From the NCBI GenBank assembly GCA_029260555.1, contig JAJDCZ010000031.1, positions 1 through 64,000 of the forward strand: DNA of 64,000 nucleotides, given 5' to 3'. Made by a program: the position numbers and the translations under genes. The notes under the pieces were generated by a model. It was not told the origin of the DNA. It made no database searches and saw only the letters and a program-made list of their open reading frames with translations. Below are positions 28,413-36,316 of this stretch, piece after piece (positions within the stretch are counted from its first letter, which is position 1; every line of letters starts with the position of its first letter). Source of the DNA: Phycisphaerales bacterium (GTDB taxonomy: Bacteria > Planctomycetota > Phycisphaerae > Phycisphaerales > UBA1924).

Positions 28413-28805
28413 ATGTTTGTAACACTTGCACAAAACAGTACACCACTTTTTCAGAGTGCCCCCGCGTTTCTGGCCCTGTTACTTTTCATCTTGATCTTCG
28501 TCGGTATCTGGAAGATGTTTGAAAAGGCAAACCAGCCGGGGTGGGCGATCATCATCCCGATTTACAATATTTATATCCTGTGCAAGATCGTCGGCCGTCC
28601 ATGGTGGTGGGTTGTCTTGATGTGGATTCCCTTGGTCAATGTTGTCTTGGCCATAATTCTCATGGTCGACCTTGCCAAATCATTCAGCCACGGTATCGGG
28701 TTTGCAGTCGGGCTGGTACTCTTGCCTTCAATCTTTATGTGCATACTCGGGTTCGACCATTCAGAATACCAGGGACCATCAGCATCAGGGAATACCACTC
28801 TCTGA
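28413..28805 (+). CDS. DUF5684-like small membrane protein
   Basis: The 130-residue protein has three to four membrane segments. It shows the recognisable pattern WKMFEKANQPGWAIIIPIYN (about residues 33-52), followed by KIVGRPWWW (about 57-65) and LGFDHSEYQGP near the end. These fit the DUF5684 family of small bacterial membrane proteins, whose function is unknown; some are fused to signal peptidase I. It stands alone after hflX. Confidence 0.75.
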   Translation: MFVTLAQNSTPLFQSAPAFLALLLFILIFVGIWKMFEKANQPGWAIIIPIYNIYILCKIVGRPWWWVVLMWIPLVNVVLAIILMVDLAKSFSHGIGFAVGLVLLPSIFMCILGFDHSEYQGPSASGNTTL

Positions 28806-28987
28806 TCGCCGGGTGCAACCGATCTGCTAAAAGAGCACAGACCAGTCCCTTGGTCAGTGCTCCCTCACCTACTCTTTTCCCCATTCCCCCACCCACCCCA
28901 CTTCCACCAACATCCCTGAAGCCATTGACCAAAGGACAGGTCAGTGCCATGATTCAGAAGGCCAAATACACTCTGCACCCGATGGGA

Positions 28988-29290
28988 TTACTCGCCGTCC
29001 CCATCCCCATCATTCAGGTACAACTGCCAAGGCTCCTCGACCGTTTCACGGATTGCAGCAAAGCCCATCGGCAGCATGGCCGCCTCAGTCAGTTCAGGAT
29101 AGCGTTCGACCATCTCGGCAAGCCCGACCATGGCCGCGTCTTCTTCGACACATGGTTCGCAGTCGAGGAATTGCCACATACCGTCCGTGTCGTGTTTCAC
29201 GCTGAGGACAGGAGCATCGCCGAAAACAATGCGCTTAAGGGTAATGACCGCCAAACTCGGATCGTCGGGGAATGGCCAGCGTGTGGGCAT
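28988..29290 (-). CDS. Small conserved acidic protein
   Basis: The 100-residue cytoplasmic protein starts MPTRWPFPDDPSLAVITLKR and contains WQFLDCEPCVEEDAAMVGL and GFAAIRETVEEPWQLY. Small proteins with this FPDDP...WQFL...DPELTE...LP.GW.A.RE pattern occur singly in many bacteria and lack a known role. A GGAG-like site (AGGAGATCCAAC) precedes the ATG at 29290. An inverted-repeat element of family B lies 67 bases upstream. The region between this gene and the end of the DUF5684 gene (28806-28987) contains only a C-rich tract. Confidence 0.65.
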   Translation of the reverse strand: MPTRWPFPDDPSLAVITLKRIVFGDAPVLSVKHDTDGMWQFLDCEPCVEEDAAMVGLAEMVERYPELTEAAMLPMGFAAIRETVEEPWQLYLNDGDGDGE

Positions 29291-29356
29291 GTTGGATCTC
29301 CTGTGTTTAGAATAGTGTAGGGATAAAATGCACAGCTAGCTCATGGATGTCCATCC

Positions 29357-29403
29357 GTGGCCACGATTCCACATCTCACATATCTACGCAAAGCTGTGGC
29401 CAT
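29357..29403 (-). repeat. Inverted-repeat element, family B copy 1
   Basis: A 47-bp element with GGCCAC at 29359-29364 pairing with GTGGCC at 29396-29401. It contains the shared core TCTACGCAAAG. It aligns over its whole length with a second copy at 33438-33482, where the arms are GCCATG and CATGGC, a compensatory change. Both copies lie upstream of a minus-strand gene (67 and 42 bases) in a stretch between tandem minus-strand genes. The rest of 29291-29625 holds a terminator and no gene. Confidence 0.6.
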
Positions 29404-29543
29404 ACCACCCGTCTCAAATTTACACACACGCTTGCCTGCTCGTGACAAATCGATGCTTGTGCAGCGCAATACCACGCCTCTGCATGATAAATAGATTCCT
29501 CCATAGCGTAATGGACACTTTGGAATGCCCATCTAAAGCATTG

Positions 29544-29580
29544 AAAAAATGGCACGACCACACGCAGGCGATCGTGCCAT
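29544..29580 (-). terminator. Intrinsic terminator of the PSPG-tail secreted protein gene
   Basis: ATGGCACGA at 29549-29557 pairs perfectly with TCGTGCCAT at 29572-29580. On the minus strand the hairpin is followed by TTTTTT, 46 bases downstream of the stop at 29626. This is a standard rho-independent terminator. Confidence 0.85.
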
Positions 29581-29625
29581 CCTCCCAGTTATCTTTCTCT
29601 CCTCAGCACTTTCCCCCGCCCCAGC

Positions 29626-30468
29626 TCATGCAGTATACTGACTGGGCGAACGGCGTCGCTGCACAACTGTCAACCCGCTCAGACCTAGCAATACCATCGC
29701 ACCCGGTGATGGAACGAACAACCCCGACACATCAAACCCAATCCCCGTGTCTGCAACTTCAATAGTCAAACCAAGTTCATCAATATCATAAATAAACAGC
29801 ATCTGATCGTCGTGCCCAGCGCCACTGAAAACATCAAACTTGTCCATTGTTGGCGAACCCAGGCTTTCGATCGAACTCTCCAGTTGCAACGCAACGATCT
29901 CAATGTTCACAAGACCTTCCAGATCCGCACCGTTCATCCCGGGGAATGTGTCCACACGGATCGACTCACCAAAGAAATCGACTTTTATGAAACCCGGCCC
30001 TCCAAAACTGTCCAGACCAGTCGCGAACGAATCGTCTGTCAGCGAAAACACACCGATATGATCAGTAAACGCAAATGTCGAAAACACATTGTGAGTATGC
30101 TTTTCCTTGGTCGGATCCTTGGAAAACACCATTGAAGTAATTGTCCATCCGTTTTTACCCTGCGCCCCCACTGTGTTGGAAGTACCAGATATGTTCTCCA
30201 TCTCCGGCAAATTCGTCGGGGCAGAGCTTCGAATCTTCCCCGCCTTGGTGTTGGCATCATCACCCGCTTCAATCTGCGTGTTCCATTTCACCTCTTGGGT
30301 AAAAGTGATCCCGTTGATCGTTTTCTGTAGTGTCACGAATGTCTGTACTACACCGCTGCCTGGGGCATTACCTGTTGAAATATTCGCCTCGTTATTTTGT
30401 GCTCCCGCAACAAGCGGCCACAGCAAAGACGCGAAAACGGCGGCGCAACGATATCTGTTCTTATTCAC
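29626..30468 (-). CDS. Secreted protein with PEP-CTERM-like sorting tail
   Basis: The 280-residue protein has a signal peptide (MNKNRYRCAAVFASLLWPLVAGA, cleaved near residue 23). A beta-rich body follows (FTDHIGVFSLTDDSFATGLD), then a C-terminal tripartite tail: VPSPG, the hydrophobic run AMVLLGLSGLTVV, and QRRRSP. Such tails are cut and anchored or exported by an exosortase-like system; this variant is common in Phycisphaerae. No enzyme motif is seen. The gene has its own terminator and a palindromic site 38 bases upstream of the start. Confidence 0.8.
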   Translation of the reverse strand: MNKNRYRCAAVFASLLWPLVAGAQNNEANISTGNAPGSGVVQTFVTLQKTINGITFTQEVKWNTQIEAGDDANTKAGKIRSSAPTNLPEMENISGTSNTVGAQGKNGWTITSMVFSKDPTKEKHTHNVFSTFAFTDHIGVFSLTDDSFATGLDSFGGPGFIKVDFFGESIRVDTFPGMNGADLEGLVNIEIVALQLESSIESLGSPTMDKFDVFSGAGHDDQMLFIYDIDELGLTIEVADTGIGFDVSGLFVPSPGAMVLLGLSGLTVVQRRRSPSQYTA

Positions 30469-30505
30469 AATTGCTATCCTTTTTCAAAGTGTTGACTTTG
30501 CTTTG

Positions 30506-30522
30506 AGCCGCACGGTGCGGCT
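30506..30522. promoter_or_regulatory. 17-bp palindrome, possible operator
   Basis: AGCCGCAC, one G, then GTGCGGCT form a perfect palindrome 38 bases upstream of the minus-strand secreted protein gene, in the 265-base region it shares with the divergent FG-GAP gene. It may be a repressor site or a short hairpin. No regulator gene is adjacent. Confidence 0.4.
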
Positions 30523-30733
30523 GTAATACATCGCACCTTCTCGCCAGCCTTCCGCCATGGTTTTTACATATTCTCAGCAACTCTCATCTCGGCAGCTCAC
30601 AAAGCTCTTCTCAACTCGTGTTTCTCTTACCACAATTCCATGTGTAACTTCAGATCAATGACGCATCCGCCCTCTCTTTTGATCCGTATTGTCCCCTGAG
30701 ACTGCTCGTCAGACTTGAATCAGGAAACGCCTC

Positions 30734-32197
30734 ATGACACGCACTTTTTTTCTGCTCGCTGCATTTGTGATCAGTCAGTTGTCCGCGCCAGCAAATGCAC
30801 AGAGCTGCGCTCCTTTCGAAATATCCAAACTGCTCGCTTCAGATCTGGCTGCGAATGACTCCTTTGGATCTGCAGTTGCGATTCTGGGTGATACCGCTGT
30901 GATCGGAGCGTATCGCGATCTTCCAGATGGCAATGCGATGGCAAGCGGATCAGTTTATGTGTTTCACTTTGATGGAATCCAGTGGGTCGAGCAGACCAGA
31001 CTCAACCCCGCTGACAGCAGCCGAGGCTTCGGTTTTTCCGTAGCCATTGATACCGATATCATCGTCGTTGGTGCCCGCTTTGATGATGCCAATGGCTCAG
31101 CCTCGGGCGCAGCTTACATCTTCCGCTTCAATGGAAATCAGTGGGTCCAGGAGAGCAAGGTCATCGCATCAGACGGCCGCCGAAACGACGAGTTCGGCTA
31201 CTCGGTTGCCGTCGATGGCAATGTTGTGGTTGTCGGTGCACCCCAGAACAATCTCTCCGGCCCGGGCTGGGCATATGTCTACCGCTTCAACGGCACAGAC
31301 TGGATCCAGGAAACCAAACTCATCGCATCTGATGGACAACCCAAAGATGATTTCGGCCAAGCCGTCGCTATCAGTGGCAACGCAGCCCTGATCGGCGCGT
31401 GGAATACCGGCAACACCGGCCAGTCCTTTCCTGATGGGGAAGGTGCTGTGTATGTCTACCGCTTCACCGGCACACAGTGGACCCAGGAAACAATAATCCC
31501 CACACCAACGCCTCTCCCCGGCGAACGCAACCGGTTTGGCAACGCAATCTCCCTTGAAGGCGATCTGGCTCTCATCGGCGCCAGTCCCATCTCTGTAAGC
31601 AATCCCATCGCCCCTGGTGGCGTCGCGTACATCTATCGATGCATTGATGGCGAAGAGTGGCGCAACGAAGCAACACTCATCGCAAGTGATATTCAACCCG
31701 GTGATCGTTTCGGAGCCTCTGTCAGCCTCAGTGGCGATCTCGCAGCCGTCGGTGCTTGGGGTCAATGGTCTATCGACGAGCCCTGCTCACAAAACCCGCC
31801 ATTCCCCGGCGTATGCAATGTCGGTGCAGCCTATATCTTTCAACTACAAACCGACAGCACCTGGCAAGAACAAGCCAAGCTCATTTCCTCAGATGCTGCT
31901 GAGGGCGACCTCTTCGGATGGGCTGTCGCCATCGACGCTGATAAAGCTCTGGCTGGAGCATGGCGCAACGAAGATGCTGGTCCAAACTCTGGCTCTGCCT
32001 ATATCTTTGATCTGGCCTGCACCACCCCATGCCTTGTGGATTTCACCAACGACGGCGTGGTTGATGTGCTGGACTTCTTCGCATTCATCACACTGTTTCA
32101 AGCCAGCGACCCCGCTGCCGACCTGACCGGCGATGGCAATATCGATGTGCTGGACTTCTTCGAGTTCATCAGCCTATTCAACGCTGGCTGCCCGTAA
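30734..32197 (+). CDS. Secreted FG-GAP repeat protein with GC-type dockerin anchor
   Basis: The 487-residue protein has a signal peptide (MTRTFFLLAAFVISQLSAPANA). Seven FG-GAP beta-propeller repeats follow, each of the form F-G-x-S/A-V-A-x-x-G-x-x-x-x-V/I-G-A (for example FGYSVAVDGNVVVVGAP). The C-terminus (about residues 432-487) starts and ends with cysteine and holds two dockerin-like calcium loops, each followed by VDVLDFF or IDVLDFF, the GC-type dockerin of Phycisphaerae. The protein is probably surface-attached through this module. The same module ends the protein at 48036-49910. No enzymatic residues were recognised. Confidence 0.87.
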   Translation: MTRTFFLLAAFVISQLSAPANAQSCAPFEISKLLASDLAANDSFGSAVAILGDTAVIGAYRDLPDGNAMASGSVYVFHFDGIQWVEQTRLNPADSSRGFGFSVAIDTDIIVVGARFDDANGSASGAAYIFRFNGNQWVQESKVIASDGRRNDEFGYSVAVDGNVVVVGAPQNNLSGPGWAYVYRFNGTDWIQETKLIASDGQPKDDFGQAVAISGNAALIGAWNTGNTGQSFPDGEGAVYVYRFTGTQWTQETIIPTPTPLPGERNRFGNAISLEGDLALIGASPISVSNPIAPGGVAYIYRCIDGEEWRNEATLIASDIQPGDRFGASVSLSGDLAAVGAWGQWSIDEPCSQNPPFPGVCNVGAAYIFQLQTDSTWQEQAKLISSDAAEGDLFGWAVAIDADKALAGAWRNEDAGPNSGSAYIFDLACTTPCLVDFTNDGVVDVLDFFAFITLFQASDPAADLTGDGNIDVLDFFEFISLFNAGCP

Positions 32198-32290
32198 ACC
32201 CCTGTTCCAATTAGCTTTGTTTGAACACTTGTAGATGTCACTATTCAATAGCAGGTTCCGTAGAGGTATTCTCATGAAGCCCCATTTTAA

Positions 32291-32384
32291 GGGTGCCACT
32301 ACTCGCCGTCTTCGGCGCAGTAGTGTTTCTACAGACAATGAGCGAAGACACTACTGCGCTGCTGCGCATCGAGTAGTGGCACCC
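32291..32384. repeat. Inverted-repeat element, family A copy 2
   Basis: The 94-bp second copy has GGGTGCCACTACTCG at 32291-32305 and its complement at 32370-32384. The inner hairpin is perfect here: GCGCAGTAGTGT pairs with ACACTACTGCGC. The loop differs from copy 1. It again lies between convergent genes (stops at 32197 and 32479). The rest of 32198-32478 has no gene. Confidence 0.85.
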
Positions 32385-32478
32385 CAAGAATGTAGTATTA
32401 CAGGCAAATAGCACGGTTTTGTAAACACCTATGAGAAGTCCTCCGTGGCCACTGCCATCCACTGTGTTCTGTTACGCC

Positions 32479-33396
32479 TCATAGTTCTGATTCAAAGTAA
32501 TCTACATCTATGCGCTTGAGTTGCATGGTTTGAGTAACTGTAACTCCGAGATTGTATTCAATCATGAGGTTGGATAACATTTTACCATCGATGAGTACGA
32601 TGCTCTTATCAATATTCTTCACATATTCTCTTGCGGGTGATGCGAAAGTTGATGTTGTAATAAACACACCTTTTCGAGCTCGTACTCCATCCAATCCGCC
32701 AGCAAATGCCTGAATCTGCGGCCTGCCAACAGCATTGTCCCATCGTTTTGCCTGAAGATAGACCGAATCGAGCCCGAGCCTGTCTTCGTTGATTACGCCG
32801 TCGATACCACCGTCACCGGACTTCCCAATAGCTTTTCCTGCATCCTCACGAGAGCCTCCATAACCCATGGCGACCAACAAATCCACCACGAGTTGTTCGA
32901 AGAATTGTGGCGATTGTGATTTAATTTGAATAAGAAGTTCCTGAGCCAACTCCAGCTTGATCTGATCGTAGCTTTGACCAATCGCTTCCTCAGGAGTTAA
33001 TTCCTCGTTAGTAGGGTCCACGACAGATACATTGGATGAGTCAGATTTCAATGAGTTAGAAAACACGGCAAAGCTAGAAGATTTGTCTATGAGCCACGCC
33101 TTGGTAATTGATGAAGGAGGGTTCTCCAACACGGATCGACCCATAGCAGTTATGCGGTATTGACCGCGTGATACCGATTCAAGAAGCGCAGCTTTTCTAA
33201 GATAAGTAATCCCCCAAGTTACACGATTATAGATCACTGTTTGTTTCCCACTGGGGATCCGTTGTTTGCGCTGGTCTTCTGAAAGATCGAATGCTGCAGT
33301 AAGTTTCGAAACTAATTCAGACGGATTGTGTATTGCACCGTCATCAGTCAGCTCTAGTATCGGCAACATAAATTCGTGAAATTTGGGGATGCTCAT
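32479..33396 (-). CDS. Mrr-type restriction endonuclease, solitary
   Basis: The 305-residue protein has an N-terminal Mrr winged-helix domain (MSIPKFHEFMLPILELTDDG, with YNRVTWGITYLRKAALLE at about 73-90). Its C-terminal PD-(D/E)xK nuclease domain has FFEQLVVDLLVAMGYGG (about 172-188), GDGGIDG (about 199-205) and YLQAKRW (about 218-224), so the catalytic pattern is D...QxK. Mrr enzymes cut methylated foreign DNA (type IV). No methyltransferase is adjacent, as expected for type IV. The ATG at 33396 starts the conserved domain; the longer reading to 33456 would run through a repeat element and is rejected. Base composition is more AT-rich than its neighbours, which suggests horizontal gain. Confidence 0.88.
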   Translation of the reverse strand: MSIPKFHEFMLPILELTDDGAIHNPSELVSKLTAAFDLSEDQRKQRIPSGKQTVIYNRVTWGITYLRKAALLESVSRGQYRITAMGRSVLENPPSSITKAWLIDKSSSFAVFSNSLKSDSSNVSVVDPTNEELTPEEAIGQSYDQIKLELAQELLIQIKSQSPQFFEQLVVDLLVAMGYGGSREDAGKAIGKSGDGGIDGVINEDRLGLDSVYLQAKRWDNAVGRPQIQAFAGGLDGVRARKGVFITTSTFASPAREYVKNIDKSIVLIDGKMLSNLMIEYNLGVTVTQTMQLKRIDVDYFESEL

Positions 33397-33437
33397 ACAG
33401 ACAGTATATGCTATAACGGCGGCCATTGCGCTGAGTA

Positions 33438-33482
33438 GCCATGACTCCCAGTACATGACATATGGCTACGCAAAGTCATGGC
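33438..33482 (-). repeat. Inverted-repeat element, family B copy 2
   Basis: GCCATGACT at 33438-33446 pairs with AGTCATGGC at 33474-33482, enclosing the core GGCTACGCAAAG shared with the copy at 29357-29403. GGCCATTGC also occurs on both sides (33421-33429 and 33480-33488). It lies 42 bases upstream of the mrr-like start. Confidence 0.6.
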
Positions 33483-33587
33483 CATTGCACATCCACTATC
33501 TTGCCACTCCCCTACATAGTATCAACCACTCAACTGTGCCAAGATAGCAAGTAGTACCATCCCCTCCCAGCCCCCCCATTCAACTCA

Positions 33588-34613
33588 TCAATCTCCCCCA
33601 GTCAAACCCTCTCCCAACGCCTGCTCCTCGTCCTCACTCTCCGCCTTGAGTTCAATAAATATTTCGCTGTTGCACTCCGCACTCTCGCCATGCTCTGATG
33701 AGTCCGTCTCGTTGTCCTCTGCTGCTCGTTGATACACGCGGACCTTGCCCTGACGGGTCAGTTCCAGCATTGCAAGAAACAGGCCGATCATCTGGCTGCG
33801 CGTTTTCCCGGCAAACACATCAAACAAAGGCATCCCCGCCCCACCTCCGCTTTCTCCATCGGCACCCAATTGTCGCGAGTCGTTTTTCAGGCGGTCCAGC
33901 AAATCTGCTGCGTGAAGCTCGATGGGCGTGTCGTCTTGCGCCACGGTGTGTTCACCGAGCCGATCAAAGTTAACCGATGCCACGATCTTCTCAAACGCAG
34001 ACACCAGATCCAGAATGTCCAGGTCCTCAAGCTCGATCTCAGGCAGCGAATCCATTGCCTGCCGCACCGCACTGCTGGCAACCCCCGCCCCATCACAAGG
34101 CACCCGCTGATGCCAACGCTCACGCTGATCTTCCAGCGCATCCGCAGCATCACGATACTTCTTGTATGCCAACAGTTGACGCACCAGCTCTGTCCGCTGA
34201 TCCTCAGCTGATGGCCCCCCCGCCCCCGCTGCATCTGTATCTGAGCTGGCAAATGCAGAATCCTCCGGCGGCATCAACATTCGTGACTTAATCTCCATCA
34301 GCGTCGCAGCCATCACCAGAAAATCACCCGCCAGATCAATATCAAGCCGATCATGATCACCCGCTTGAGTGATGAAAGACACATATTGATCAGCAATGGT
34401 TGCTATGGGAATCTCGGTAATATCCACCTCAGCCCGGCGTATCAGATAAAGCAGCAGATCCAAAGGCCCCTCAAACTGATCCAGCCTCACCAGATAATCA
34501 CTCCCAGAAGCCACACCCGAACTGGCCTGAGCTTGAGAGGGGGACGGGAGGGGGGGGGCTTGGGAGGGGGGTTGGGGAGGGGGGGAAGATTTGGTGGTCG
34601 TTGGTTCTGGCAC
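33588..34613 (-). CDS. scpA: Segregation and condensation protein A
   Basis: ScpA is the kleisin that bridges the SMC dimer in chromosome condensation. The 341-residue product has the conserved N-terminal helix YLVRLDQFEGPLDLLLYLIR (about residues 40-59) and ITEIPIATIADQY (about 65-77), and the C-terminal winged-helix region FDVFAGKTRSQMIGLFLAML (about 273-292). The start is a GTG at 34613 with GGAG 7 bases upstream. Residues 1-35 are a Pro/Ser-rich tail (SSPPPQPPSQAPPLPSPS) encoded by a C-run cluster, and an acidic linker lies at about 125-165, so it is longer than usual. It is head-to-head with kdsD. scpB is not in the window. Confidence 0.92.
   Translation of the reverse strand: MPEPTTTKSSPPPQPPSQAPPLPSPSQAQASSGVASGSDYLVRLDQFEGPLDLLLYLIRRAEVDITEIPIATIADQYVSFITQAGDHDRLDIDLAGDFLVMAATLMEIKSRMLMPPEDSAFASSDTDAAGAGGPSAEDQRTELVRQLLAYKKYRDAADALEDQRERWHQRVPCDGAGVASSAVRQAMDSLPEIELEDLDILDLVSAFEKIVASVNFDRLGEHTVAQDDTPIELHAADLLDRLKNDSRQLGADGESGGGAGMPLFDVFAGKTRSQMIGLFLAMLELTRQGKVRVYQRAAEDNETDSSEHGESAECNSEIFIELKAESEDEEQALGEGLTGGD
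34535..34586. repeat. G-run cluster in scpA, potential G-quadruplex
   Basis: On the plus strand this stretch has G5, G3, G9, G3, G6, G4 and G7 runs separated by one to three bases. It meets the simple four-run rule for G-quadruplex formation several times over. It encodes the Pro-rich N-terminus of ScpA on the minus strand. Confidence 0.75.
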
Positions 34614-34682
34614 GCATGATCTCCAGATCGTATCGCATCGGGCGTATCCCAATGGATACTCAGAGTGTACCCTATAGAACCA

Positions 34683-35780
34683 ATGAATCAGCCCCCCAAC
34701 CCCCCCAACCCCCAACCCCCCACCCCAACCACTCCGCACAAGCTCAAGGAGCCCAAAGCGGCCGGAGCACCAGAGCAATCCCGCGCTGACGAGCTTGCCT
34801 ATGCACGCCAGATGTTGATTCTGGAGGCTGCGGATATCTCTGCACTTGCTCAGATGCTGGGCGATTCATTCCTGCAGGCTGTGGACCTGCTACAAGGCTG
34901 CACCGACTCCGGCGGCACAGTCCTGATCTCAGGCCTGGGCAAATCAGGTCTCATCGGTGCCAAAATCAGCGCTACCATGGCCTCCGTAGGAATCCCGTCG
35001 CACGCGGTGCATCCCTCTGAAGCTGCACATGGCGATCTGGGCCGATTCCGCCCCTGCGATACCGTGATCTGCCTCTCTAACTCCGGCGAGACCGAGGAAA
35101 TCATCAATCTGGCAGCCATCCTCAGACAGGACAAGCTGCCCATCATCAGCATCACCGCTCTGGCAACCGAGCCGCCTTCCAGCCTGGACCGACTGGCAAC
35201 GATCCCTCTCCACACAGGCGTGAAACACGAAGCCGGTGCTCCTTTTGCAGCTCCAACCAGCTCCACCACCACATCCCTGGCTCTGGGCGATGCACTCGCA
35301 TTAACCACCGCACTTCGCATGGGCTTTTCCGACCACGACTTCGCCAAACGCCACCCCGGCGGTGCGCTGGGCACCATGCTCCGACCCATCATCGATGTCA
35401 TGCGGTTTTCAATCCCTTCCAATCTCGCGCCCATTCCTGATACCTGCTCAGTTGCAGATGCACTAACTCAGGCATCAAAAACGACACGCAGACCAGGCGC
35501 CATCCTCCTGATCGATGCTGATGGCAAGCTCTCGGGGATCTTCACCGATGGCGATCTCCGCAGGCTGGTGCTTCACAACCCTGATCGCCTCAACGAACCC
35601 ATCAGCAAGGTCATGACGCCCAGCCCGCGCACGCTTAGTGCGGATGCCCGCGTTGCTGATGCCTTGCGCATGATTCGTGAGCATCGCCAGGATGAGATTC
35701 CCATCGTGGATGCTCATGGCAAACCCGTTGGTCTTCTCGATGTGCAGGATCTCATTGCAATGCGACTGGTCAAGGATTGA
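34683..35780 (+). CDS. kdsD: Arabinose-5-phosphate isomerase (KdsD/KpsF type)
   Basis: The enzyme converts ribulose 5-phosphate to arabinose 5-phosphate, the first step of Kdo synthesis. The 365-residue protein has a SIS domain (ISGLGKSGLIGAKISATMAS, about residues 83-102; LSNSGETEEI, about 138-147; HPGGALG, about 225-231), then two CBS domains (about 255-365, with FTDGDLRR and VGLLDVQDL). The N-terminus has an extra Pro-rich tail (PPNPPNPQPPTPTTP) absent from usual family members. The ATG at 34683 has no good ribosome site; a GTG at 34665 is the alternative. kdsC follows after 3 bases. Confidence 0.93.
   Translation: MNQPPNPPNPQPPTPTTPHKLKEPKAAGAPEQSRADELAYARQMLILEAADISALAQMLGDSFLQAVDLLQGCTDSGGTVLISGLGKSGLIGAKISATMASVGIPSHAVHPSEAAHGDLGRFRPCDTVICLSNSGETEEIINLAAILRQDKLPIISITALATEPPSSLDRLATIPLHTGVKHEAGAPFAAPTSSTTTSLALGDALALTTALRMGFSDHDFAKRHPGGALGTMLRPIIDVMRFSIPSNLAPIPDTCSVADALTQASKTTRRPGAILLIDADGKLSGIFTDGDLRRLVLHNPDRLNEPISKVMTPSPRTLSADARVADALRMIREHRQDEIPIVDAHGKPVGLLDVQDLIAMRLVKD
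34692..34730. repeat. C-run cluster at the start of kdsD
   Basis: C6, C7, C5, C6 and C4 runs separated by AA or A encode the proline-rich tail of KdsD. Together with the G-run cluster at 34535-34586, it flanks the divergent promoter symmetrically: each gene has the C-rich strand as its coding strand just after its start. Confidence 0.75.
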
Positions 35781-35783
35781 CTC

Positions 35784-36314
35784 ATGCCAGATGACTCAAA
35801 CCCAAATACCCTTGCATCAGGTATCAGGCTCTTGTGCCTTGATGTCGATGGCGTACTCACCGATGGCTCGATCAACATCGACAACCAGGGCAATGAATCC
35901 AAACGCTTTTATGTCCGTGATGGCTTTGGCATTCGACTCTGGAAAAGCATGGATCGCCATATCGCAATCATCACAGGCAGATCAAGCAAAGCTCTAACCC
36001 ACCGAGCCAACGAGATTGGCATCGAGTGCCTCGTGCAAGGCTCAAAGGACAAAGTCAATGATCTCCAACGCATCACCGCCGAGCTGGGCGTCACGCTGGA
36101 GCAAACTGCATTTGTAGGCGACGACTGGCCCGATCTGGCTGCGATGAAGCTGGTGGGATATCCCATTGCGGTCTTTGATGCTGAGCCTGACATCTGCGAT
36201 GTTGCAAGGTACATTACCGATCGACCCGGGGGCCATGGCGCGGTCCGGGATGCTGTGGAGCATCTTCTGGATGCCCAGGACCTCTTGAGCATTGCCCGAA
36301 AGCGATACGATTGA
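35784..36314 (+). CDS. kdsC: 3-deoxy-manno-octulosonate-8-phosphatase
   Basis: The 176-residue HAD-superfamily phosphatase removes phosphate from Kdo-8-phosphate. It has HAD motif I CLDVDGVLTDGSI (about residues 15-27), motif II AIITGRSS (about 61-68), a conserved Lys region GSKDKVNDL, and motif III FVGDDWPDLAAM (about 110-121), which is the compact tetrameric KdsC layout. It lies between kdsD and the LptC-like gene with gaps of 3 and 2 bases, the same order (kdsD-kdsC-lptC) as in E. coli. Confidence 0.95.
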   Translation: MPDDSNPNTLASGIRLLCLDVDGVLTDGSINIDNQGNESKRFYVRDGFGIRLWKSMDRHIAIITGRSSKALTHRANEIGIECLVQGSKDKVNDLQRITAELGVTLEQTAFVGDDWPDLAAMKLVGYPIAVFDAEPDICDVARYITDRPGGHGAVRDAVEHLLDAQDLLSIARKRYD

Positions 36315-36316
36315 CC

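Noticed and set aside
32436-32462. Possible third family B repeat (CCGTGGCCACTGCC)
   Set aside because: Only the left arm matches; the core and right arm are missing.
33397-33456. Upstream extension of the mrr-like gene
   Set aside because: The extra 20 codons run through a family B inverted repeat, and the conserved Mrr N-terminus starts at the ATG at 33396.
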